Assembly (NCBI GenBank): GCA_028571685.1 | Contig: CM053158.1 | Location: 56,946,001-57,010,000 of the forward strand | Source: Heterohyrax brucei | Taxonomy: Eukaryota > Chordata > Mammalia > Hyracoidea > Procaviidae | Length of the DNA stretch: 64,000 nt | Direction of reading: 5' to 3' | The notes under the pieces: model-generated | Told to the model about the DNA's origin: nothing | Seen by the model: only the letters and a program-made list of their open reading frames with translations | Databases searched by the model: none | Shown: in pieces, positions 55,552 to 64,000 of the stretch | Position numbering within the stretch: position 1 is the stretch's first letter | How the letters are laid out: every line of letters begins with the position of its first letter | Translations under genes and position numbers: made by a program

Positions 55552-57299
55552 AAAAAGTTTAATTATAATACATCTTGGTGTATTTCTTTTGTGATCTACC
55601 TTGTGTGGAGTTTGACGAACATCTCAGATAGGTATCTTCTCCTCTTTCATAACATCAGTCAAGTTTTTGTTGGCAAATCTGTGACAGTTCTGCCTGTATT
55701 TTCTGTCTGCTTCCTGAGTTCCTTTCCTTCTGTCAGCCATTCTGGTACTCTAATCATTGGTAGGTTATTCCTCTCCATTAGTTCCACATGATTCTTACTG
55801 TTTGTTGATTTTTTTAAAAATTCTTTTATCTATTTTTTTCCTCAAATATGTTGGTGTTGTGTTCTTGATCTTCAGTGTCACTTATTCAGCATTCCGTTGT
55901 CTCCAGTCTATTCTTTTGACTTTCTGTGGAGTTGTCTAGTCTGTAATTTTATTACTAATTTTCTGAGTTTCTAGCTCTTCCCACTCTGCTTTCTTGCAGC
56001 CTGTTCAGTTTGTTATTATGCTCTGCTGCATTTTGCATTGTCTGCTTCATTATCTCTTAGTTCTAAATCTCAAATCTTTTATATTCTGCCTCTTATAATT
56101 TCAGGAAGTATCTTCCTCTGGAAAATTTGCTTCTTTTTTTTGTTATCTTTCTGAAGAAATCATGATCTGCCCTTAAAATGCTTTGATAAGGACTGCTGTT
56201 TCTGAGCCTTCAGTAAATTTTATTTAGTTATTTTATGTTTGCCTACTGTGTTCTAGCTATTTGTTTGGAAATGTACAGATATGCTGCTTGTCTGTGACAG
56301 TTTGATTATTTTTGTCTTGGAAACTCGGATGTCCTTCTACCAGGTAGTTAGAGCCGTTACTAGATGTGGGAGCCCACAAGTCTATTTTCTTTTCTTAGGT
56401 GGATTCTGCTCAGGTGTCTAGGTAATCACTCTCAGAATGTGTGGTGCAGAATCTGTCCTAGATCTTGTCCAATCTGTCCTAGATTGGCAAGGGTGATTGG
56501 TATTAGCACAGGTGTCTGGCTGCAGCTGCTGAGAAAAACAGGGCCACTTTGAGTGTCTCTGAGGGTGGCATCTTCCTTTATGTCAGAATCTAGATGAATC
56601 AACAATTTATGACCTGATTTTCCAGGTTAGGGAGTTGGCATTTTCACTTCCTTTCATCAAGTTTGTTACATTGTTCCCCTCTGAGTCTTGGAAAATAGCT
56701 CATGGTGGGCCTCAGGAATCCTGCTTCCAGCTCAGTTAATCACATTGGACTCTGGAACCGGGTGCAGTGTAGAAAAAGGATATGGATAATGGTTCAGGGT
56801 GGGCTTAAGAAGTCCTACTTCCTGGTCAGTTTATGGTATCAGACTCTAGCACAGGGAGCAGTGCAGAGAAGGGAGGGCACAGCTGAGAGAAGGGAGAAGG
56901 GAGACAGTCCTATCTCTTTGAAACGATTAATGTGTGTACAGCAGGTTAAACTTAGCTTTAGACTATTTGGCACTGTCTCTCACTAGTTCTGGAGGCGTGA
57001 ATTCTCCAGATAATTAACTCCTGCTGAATCATTATTCTACCAGCATCCACTTATGGTCCACCACATGGTGACTGCGGCTATTTCCCAGCAGGTAAGGTAT
57101 GTGGAATTCTCTGTACTTCTGGCACTACTGTCCCTTCCCTGTTTCTCAGTTCAATTTCTCAAGTTTCCCTTTGATGTTTAGGGCTCTTACTATCTTGTAT
57201 GTACAGGATTGTTTTGTTTTCTTTGGGGGTCTTTGTTGTTAGAAGGGTCACAGAAGTGCCCCTGTATTCCACTGTGTTGGCCCCACCTCTTGAGTTAAT

Positions 57300-57590
57300 C
57301 TCTATTGAGATACAAAAAATTGGGCAAAGAGGATGGGGTCCTCCTACCACCAAGGAGCAAGAGCTAGAAAGAAGCTCATCCTATGGGCCAGAGGTCCTTG
57401 AACTGAAAAGTTCCTAAACTAGGAGAAGATTGATGACAGGTTCATTCCTCGAGAATTGACACAGAGAGAAAACCTTTCCTTGGACCTGTTGTACTGAAAG
57501 TGGACTTCTAGACTCCTAGAGTGAGAGAATAAATTTCTGTTGGCTAAAGACATCCACTTGTGGTATTTCTGTTACAGTAACACTTGGCAT
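57300..57590 (+). mobile_element. LTR 3' part, plus orientation
   Basis: 'gagagaataaatttctgttg' and 'ccacttgtggtatttctgtt' are the forward 3' end of the same LTR family. The 5' part is missing and it abuts the 5' end of the large L1. Confidence 0.6.
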
Positions 57591-58819
57591 ATAAGATAGA
57601 TAGTAAAAGTTCATTTGAACAACTTGGATAGCAATTCTTAATGGGATCTAGAAGTTAGAACTATGATCAAATTAACCTGAAATATTTTCTAAATTCTTAA
57701 CTTACTAGCTTTTTCCCCGTAATCTAACTGGTCTCAGATTTTATTTTGTTGACAGGTAGAAGAAACTCTTGGCTGAAATTCTCTAAAATCAACAGTTGGG
57801 AAAAATATGACATTCAAAAAATTATTTGAGAAGGTTTCTGTTTTCCTTTACAGACTCTTCAAGCAGAGGGTATTCTTGACATTTCCCCAGAGTGTTGCAG
57901 ACCTCAAGTTTGCTCTGGGAATTTAAATATATTTATCTAAAACTGTCTATTTGGTATTTAAAGAAGAGAATGTTTTAACACATTTGTGAAGGGGGAATGC
58001 CTCTTAAAACCCTTCAATTCTGAATCAGTAACATTTTAAAAGTCTACTTTTTTCCTATTAAAATTTATACAGATTATTTACTGACCCGCATGAAGTGTTT
58101 CAAGTTTTCCTTGCTTCAGAGCATATCATAATTTCTTTCTCTCTTCAAACAGAGTCCCTGGAATATAAATGAACAGCATCCCTGTAAACCTAGTGAGGCT
58201 ATTTTGAAGAAAATACTTGAACTGTGATTTCTTAAGGAGAGCTATACTGAGAAAATCTGTCCCATGTTCACCACTGTGTTGAATTCCCCACTGGTGAATA
58301 GTTCTTACTTATATTTAGGGTTGCTGTCATGCCAGTACCGACTTTGGAATCAAAATGCTATGGAAACATTTCTTTTTCAGTATATACATTTAGCTACAAT
58401 AAACTAGAAATCCAAGATGAAAGGGCTGAGCTCTCAGTGGAGGTACGGGATAACACTGTATTTCATGTGAAGAGAACATGCTGTTGGTAGATGACCATCT
58501 GACCCCTCTCGTTCACTCCTTTATGGACCCACAGTACAACTGTCCAAAATCCAATTGGCAGTTGGCTGTTGTCATTTCATTTCTTCAAGTCTGCATGAGA
58601 TTAAGTTGTTTTCTTTTAATTCTTAGTTTCAGTGTTAGTAGCACAAATTTGATATAACTTCCCCAAAACAAATGCTTCATGCTAGGTTGTTTCTTATGAA
58701 TTTATTTCCTCCTCCCATCTCTTCCACCTTCTTGATCTGCCTCCTTTTCCTTCTTCGGTACCTTCTGCTCTACCTCCTCCTTCCCTCTCCCTCTTCTCTC
58801 ATTTTTCTTTAAAAAAATT
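57591..58819. other. Intron 2, with a pyrimidine-rich tract
   Basis: Unassigned sequence to about 58690, then a C/T-rich tract (58698-58812, with 'cctcctccttccctctccct'). No gene. Confidence 0.5.
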
Positions 58820-59114
58820 ACTCCTTTATCAGTTTTATTGAGGTATATTTTATATATCATAAAACTTACCCGTTTCAATTGTACAGGTCAGTGAGTTTTA
58901 GTAACTTAGAAGTGCAACAGTTGTTGTAAATCAGTTTTAGAACTTTTTCGTCCTCCTAGTGGGATTATTCATGCACATTTATTGTTATCTGCGTTCTCTC
59001 GCAGAGGCAACCACACATCAGTTTCCTGTCTGTATAGCCTTTTGTGTCTGGCTTCTTTCACTTAGCACAGTGATCTCGTGGTTTATTCTTGAGATAGTAT
59101 GTATTAATAGTTTG

Positions 59115-59232
59115 TATTTTTTTTTAAACTTTTTGTATGGTTATTAAGTGAAAGTGTGTAATCCAAGTCAATTTTGCATACTTGCCTCTCTTCAATTCTG
59201 TCTGTCCTCCTCACCTTGTGGAAGTACACTCT
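59115..59232 (-). mobile_element. Short L1 3' UTR insertion
   Basis: 'ttattaagtgaaagtgtgta', 'caattttgcatacttgcctc' and 'ctcctcaccttgtggaagta' are the terminal 118 bases of the L1 3' UTR, as at 40810 and 45815. Confidence 0.8.
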
Positions 59233-60222
59233 TTTTTTTCAAGTAGTTTTTATTGTTGAGTAACATTTATTGTATAGATATGCCACATTTAATCTATCCA
59301 TTCTACCAGTTGGTGGGCATTTAGATTGTTTTCATTTTGGGGTGTTATGAATAATGCTACTTGGGATATTCATATGCAAGTTTTGGGGTAGACATTTGTT
59401 TTCTATTGGGTAGATATCTTGAATTGGAATTGCTGAGTTCTGTGATTGCTCAGTGTTCGACTTTTTGAGAAAACTGCTAAACTATTTTTCATATGAGCTA
59501 CATTGTGTTACACTCATGTTAATAATTGGCAAGAGTTCCCATTTCTCCACATCCTCACCATTATTTGTTCTTTTGTGTCACTTTTGTTATAGCCAATCTA
59601 ACTAATGAGCATGGAATGATATCTTGTTGTAGTTTTGATGCATTTCCCCATTGACTAATGGTGTGCATGTTTTTATCTACTACTAGTCATTCACATGTCT
59701 TCATTGGTAATAGGCCTGGTCATTGGTCATATCTTTTGCTTTTTTTTTAAATTGGATTTTTATATTGTTATTGAGTGTTAAGGGTTACTGGAACATCCTA
59801 GAAATGTATCCTTATTGGATATGAGTTCTGCAAATGTTCTCTGTAGTCTCTTTGTTGTCCTTTTTTCCCCCTGGTGTTGCCTTTTCAGTGTAAAAGTTTT
59901 GAATTTAATGAGGTCCAGTTTATCAGTTATTTTAATAGACTATGATTTTGATGGCATAGCTAAGAAATCTTATCTAAGCCAGGGTCTCAAAGGTAGTTTA
60001 TATTTTCTTCTAAAAGTTTTATTTTTGGTATATATCCATTTGGGGTTTGTTTTTGTATTAAGTCATAAGGTGAAGGCTTTTAGTTAACCTTTTTCATTTT
60101 TCTATGTACTGTTTGTTGAACCAATCAAAAAACCCAACTTATTGCCATTGAGCCAGTTCTACCTCATAGTGACTGTGTGAAACCCTCAAACTCATTGCCA
60201 CTCAGTCAACTCCAACTCATAG

Positions 60223-61374
60223 TGTTTTAGTCAGCTAGTGCTGCTCTAACAGAAATACTACAGGGTGGGTGGCTTTAACAAAAGAAGGTTTATTCTTACA
60301 CAGTCCGGTGGGCTACGAGTCCAGATTCAGGATGTCTGCTCCAGGGGAAGGCTTTCCCCCTTGTCGGCTCTGGAGGAAAGTCTGGTATTGCATCATTCTT
60401 TGTCTAGGGTGCATCTTGGTTCAGGAACCTCAGGTCTGAAGGACGTGTTCTTCTTCCAGTGCTGCTTTCTTTTTTTTTTTTATTATGACTGAGTGAAAAT
60501 GTATATTCCCGTATAAATTTACATGCCCATCTGTATGCAGCTTCCACTGCTCTCCCTGCCCAGTAGACAGCACACTATTCCTCCATATATGTCTCATCCT
60601 CCCAACAGTCTCCTTTCCCTTCCTCTCCACCTGCTCCTTTTCCTCCAGCCAGAGCTCAGCAGGATGATATCCTATAGATGCATAGAACCATAAAGTGCAT
60701 CCAGTAGGGTCACTCTGCATCGCCAAGTCCAATCCATTCGTGTCCAAAAAGTGGACCTTCATTATGATTTATGGGCAAGGGCAGCATCAGGGCCAGGAGC
60801 CATGATCCCAGGGGAACCCCGAAGCTGCTGGACCATCAATTGCAGTCTGTTAGTGGAGATCTCAGGGTGCACCCCTTTTTATTCTTGTGTTGCCAGTGAG
60901 ACTCAACTTTGTGAGCTCCGTTGCGGCTGTCACTGGTGGTGACCGGGCACCATCTGGTTCTTCTGGTCCCAAGTCTATGTAGGCACCCACTCATGTGAGT
61001 CTCTCTGTCTTCTGGGTTGTCTTTACCCCATGTCATTTTGGTCCTCTTCCTGCTGAGTTGGGGCCATTTGCTGTGCCCTGGGATGCTGCTTTCTTGATGG
61101 TACGAGGTTCCCATTTCTTTCCCTGCTTCTCATTCCTTTTATCTCTTGCAGGATGAAAGGATTAAGGGTGGAGCAAGCCATACGCCAGGGAAACTCCCTT
61201 TACAGTGGAGCAGGGAGGTGATCTTACAAAGAGATTTACAATCCCACCCTAATCCTTTAACATACAGCATAGGAGAAACCACAAAAACCACAGGACAGTC
61301 ACAAGATACTGGGAATCATGGCTCAGCCACATGACTACACATATTTTTGGGGGGACACAATTCAATCCATGACA
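60223..61374 (-). mobile_element. MaLR-like solo LTR with TG...CA ends and 5-bp TSD
   Basis: Starts 'tgttttagtcagctagtgct' and ends 'ttcaatccatgaca'. The 5-mers catag (60218-60222) and cgtag (61375-61379) flank it, one mismatch. The L1 at 60472-61083 interrupts it. The clean ends and the 5-bp duplication are the best evidence here that this family is an LTR. Confidence 0.85.
60460..61095 (-). mobile_element. L1 3' UTR inserted in LTR, with 12-bp TSD
   Basis: Insert 60472-61083 has a T-run at its left end followed by 'attatgactgagtgaaaatg'. tgctgctttctt flanks it at 60460-60471 and 61084-61095. The related LTR at 55205 shows the uninterrupted site. Confidence 0.93.
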
Positions 61375-61649
61375 CGTAGCAATCCTATAGAGCAGAGTAG
61401 AACTGCCCCGTAGAGCTTCCAGAGAGCACCTGGTGGATTTGAACCACAATTATTGGTCTTTTGGTTAGTAGCCATAGCACTTATTACCCATGTGAACACA
61501 TTGTCTTTTTTCCAAGGAATTACCCGTAGTAACTTTGTCAAAAGTCAATTAACTGTAAATCTCAAAACTTATTTCTAGACTCTAAATTCTGTTACATTGA
61601 TCTATGTGTCTTTTCCACATAGTGAAATAATGACCTTCCAAAGATGTCT

Positions 61650-61829
61650 GTAGAAACCCTGGTGGTGTAGTGGCCAAGTGCTGTGGCTGCTAGCCGACAG
61701 GTCAGCAGTTCGAAAACACCAGGCTTACCTTGGAAACTTCCTGGGGCAGTTCTGCTCTGTCCTACAAGGTCACTGTGTGTTGGAATCCACTCCATGGCAA
61801 GGGCTTTTTTGTTTGTTTGTTTGGTTTTT
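61650..61829 (+). mobile_element. AfroSINE with perfect 10-bp TSD
   Basis: 'gaaaccctggtggtgtagtg', 'aggtcagcagttcgaaaaca', 'gtgttggaatccactccatg' and a T/G-rich end. aaagatgtct flanks it at 61640-61649 and 61830-61839. Confidence 0.95.
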
Positions 61830-61839
61830 AAAGATGTCT

Positions 61840-62368
61840 ATACCCTAAACTGCAGAATCTATGAATATGTAACCTTATATGGCAAAAGGAACTTTATAGA
61901 TGTGATTAAGGGTACGAACCTTGAGCTGAGATTACCAGGTGTGTCAAGTCTAATTACATGAATGCTTAAAAGCAAAGAACCTTTCCCAGTAGCAAGAGAC
62001 AAAATAAATGGAGAGATTTCAAGCATGAGAAGGACTTTGCCTACCATTATTTGCTTTGCAAATTGAGAAAGTGGGCCATGAGTCAAGAGATGTGGGTGTC
62101 CTCTGGAAGCTGGGAGCAACCCTTAGCTGACATCAAGCAAGGAAATGAGATTTCGGTTCCATAATTTAGGAACTGGATTCAGCTAGTAATCCAGAGGAGC
62201 AAAGAAATTAGTCTTCTGCTAGAGCCTCCAAAAAAGTAATGCAGTTCTACCAACACCTAGGCTCATGAAACTCATTGAAGACTTCTGACCTATAGGTCTG
62301 TAAAACAGTAAATTTGTATTAAGTTACTAAATGTGTGGTAAATTTTATGGCAGTACAAGAAAGTAATG
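61840..62368 (+). mobile_element. MaLR-like LTR, plus orientation
   Basis: 'atatgtaaccttatatggca', 'gtgattaagggtacgaacct', 'acttctgacctataggtctg' and 'gtaaatttgtattaagttac' are the order of a MaLR-type LTR. The AfroSINE lies at its left edge. Confidence 0.6.
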
Positions 62369-62821
62369 TGTGTAAGTATTGCACTGTCTTGATAACTGTA
62401 GCTGAATAGTAAGTTTGAAATTGGAAAGTGAAAGTTCTCAAACTTCGTTCTTCAAAATTATTTGCGTTATTCAGGGTGATTTGTATTTCTGTATACATTG
62501 TAGGATCTACTCTTCAATCTCTGTATGTAAAGAAAAATAAACTGATAGAATTTTGATAGAGCTGGCATTGATTTTATTGATAAATTTTGGGAGAAATGCT
62601 ATTTTAACAATATCGAGTCTTACAGTCCATGAACATTGACTTTTTTTGTAGATCTTTATTTCAACAATATTTTGTGGTTTGCAGTGTTCCAGTTTTACAT
62701 TTCTTTTGCTAAATTTATTTTTATGTACTTTTATTATTTTGATCCCATTGTGAACAGTATTTCATTTTTGTGTTATCTGTTGCTTGTATATAAAAGTAGT
62801 TTATTTTTTATTACTTTTTAA

Positions 62822-64000
62822 ATTGTGTTTTAAATGAAAAGTTTACAATTTGAGTCAGTTTCTCATATAAACACTTTGACATATGTTGTTATGTACCCTA
62901 ACTTCTCTCCCATACTGTGACAGCACGTTCTTGCCCTCCACCTTGAATTTCCTGTCTCCATTCGGCAAGCTCTTATACCCTTCTTTCTTCTCATCTTGCC
63001 TCCACCCAGGAGCTTCCCAGTTAGTCTCCTGTATTTACCTAAAACAAGAAGCACACTCTTTGCCAGTATCATTTTATGTCTTACAGAGCGGTTGAGTCTT
63101 TGTCTGGAGAGGTGGTTTCTGCAGTGGTTCCAGCTCTGGGGTAACAGATGTTTTAAGGCTCATGTCTTCTAAGGACCCTCCATTTGTCAGACTGGCTCAT
63201 CTTTTTACTAAGGCTTCAGTTCTGCACCTCAGGTTTCTTCCATTCCATCAGGGACTCTGTTGAGTTTCCTGTAAAGGGAGTCACTGGTGGTAGTCAGGTG
63301 CCATCTAGTTCTTGCGGTTTCCTGTTGATGTAGTCTTTGGTTTCTGTGGACCTCTGTTTCTCTAGGACTCATATTTTCTTTATGTCTTTGGTGTTCTTCA
63401 TTCTCTTTTTCTCCAGGTTGGTTGAGACCAATTGATACTTCTTAGATGGCCACTTGCTAGCTTTTAAGACCCCAAATGCCACTCAGAGTGGGATGAAGAA
63501 TATTTTCTTAATAATGTTTGTGGTGCCAGTTGACCTAGTTGTCCCTTGAAACTATGATCTCCAGACTCCTCTCCCTGCTACTCTGTCCCTCAAAATGTTT
63601 GGTTGTATTTAGAAAAATTTTAAGCTTTTGGTTTAGTCCTGCTGTGCTGACTTCTTTTCTGCTGGGTGTTGTATATCCCTTCACCAAAAATAATTTTTGA
63701 CTTATATCAAATTAGTAAATACACTTCTCCCTCCCTCCTCATCCTGCTAACCATCAAAGACTGAGTTCTGTGTTTAAACCTTTTCTTGAGTCCTTATAAT
63801 AGTGGTCTTGTACAATGTTTGTCCTTTTGCAACTAATTTCACTCAGTGTTATGTCTTCCAGATTCCTCCATGTTGTGAAATGTTTCCCAAATTTATCACT
63901 GTTTCTTATCGTTGTATACTATTCTGTTGTGTGAATATGACATAATTTGTTTATCTGTTCCTCTGGGTACCTAGGTTGAGTCCATCTTTTTCCTATTGTG
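62822..64000 (-). mobile_element. L1 3' end, minus orientation, runs off window
   Basis: It starts with the reversed 3' UTR ('gaaaagtttacaatttgagt', 'ccatactgtgacagcacgtt') and reaches the ORF2 C-terminal region by about 63830 ('cagattcctccatgttgtga'). The rest lies beyond 64000. Confidence 0.88.

Larger units (their letters stand above)
49685..57295 (-). mobile_element. Near full-length old L1, minus orientation, with two insertions
   Basis: From left to right it reads reversed 3' UTR (49700-50000), ORF2 C-terminal and RT regions (about 50000-52700), ORF2 endonuclease (to about 54900), then an ORF1-like region and a 5' UTR ending near 'gttggccccacctc' at about 57280. The pieces on each side of the insertions at 53383-53801 and 54970-55551 join in order. 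Open stretches such as 50167-50634 are antisense to ORF2 and are not genes. Both reading frames are broken many times. Confidence 0.8.
60129..61492 (-). mobile_element. AfroSINE pair, split by an LTR
   Basis: A truncated SINE (60132-60180) is followed by a second that starts at 60181 and breaks off at 60222 ('caactccaactcatag'). It resumes at 61375 ('cgtagcaatcctatagagca') and ends near 61492. Confidence 0.85.
58820..62820 (-). mobile_element. Old L1 (L1M-like), minus orientation, multiply interrupted
   Basis: Reversed 3' UTR ('ttttattgaggtatatttta', 'gcaaccacacatcagtttcc'), then ORF2 pieces at 59233-60128, 61493-61639 and 62370-62820 that join in order. It is broken by the L1 scrap at 59115-59232, the SINE/LTR/L1 nest at 60129-61492, the SINE at 61650-61829 and the LTR at 61840-62368. 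Confidence 0.82.

Noticed and set aside
60223-61374. Complete endogenous retrovirus.
   Set aside because: Only a solo LTR with an L1 insert is present; no internal viral coding sequence was seen.
8812-64000. Further SUCLG2 exons in this window.
   Set aside because: I scanned for the next segment (around AKEIVLKAQILAGGRGKG) and did not find it. It is presumed to lie beyond 64000. A translated search would settle this.

Overview
This is mammalian nuclear DNA, almost certainly from an afrotherian and most likely an elephant or a close relative. The diagnosis rests on about thirty AfroSINE copies. These are tRNA-derived SINEs with a head like 'ccctggtggcacagtggttaa' and a tail like 'gagtcggaatcgactcgacggca'. 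Alongside them are BovB-like RTE LINEs and an L1 lineage whose 3' UTR recurs many times. Elephant is an inference; sirenian or hyrax cannot be excluded by eye. There are no bacterial genes, operons, CRISPR arrays, tRNAs or rRNAs.

Only one functional coding segment is supported: a 142-bp exon at 8670-8811 (+). It encodes the segment around NLQEYQSKKLMSDNGV of SUCLG2, the GTP-forming succinyl-CoA ligase beta subunit of the mitochondrial matrix. It appears to be exon 2, so bases 1-8669 would be intron 1 and 8812-64000 would be intron 2, with the gene on the + strand. I found no other SUCLG2 exon.

Layout. 1-6480: two RTE LINEs head to head in opposite orientations (an inverted repeat), the first riddled with LTR and L1 insertions, the second ending in three 138-bp tandem units. 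6522-7285: an old LTR carrying an internally deleted RTE derivative. 7742-12600: the exon and its flanks, SINEs, a DNA transposon split by a SINE, and a compound microsatellite. 14055-18190: two SINEs and a decayed L1. 18191-27186: mostly older intronic sequence with SINEs, MIRs and an LTR. 27200-28770: an L1 with its 5' end and tandem 5' UTR units but no 3' half, flanked by a target-site duplication. 29050-42900: LTRs, SINEs, old L1 and L2-like pieces. 42905-46625: two L1 fragments. 49685-57295: a near full-length old L1 (-) with a younger L1 and an LTR inside it. 58820-62820: an old L1 (-) with insertions nested four deep. 62822-64000: another L1 running off the window.

I see no undescribed enzymatic or defence system. 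The interest lies in transposition products: a 22-bp TSD-flanked SINE-tail insertion, a 3'-lacking L1, 5' tandem monomers in both RTE and L1, an RTE-derived short element, and inverted repeat pairs in the SUCLG2 pre-mRNA close to exon 2. Boundaries of old repeats are approximate, because no alignment could be run.
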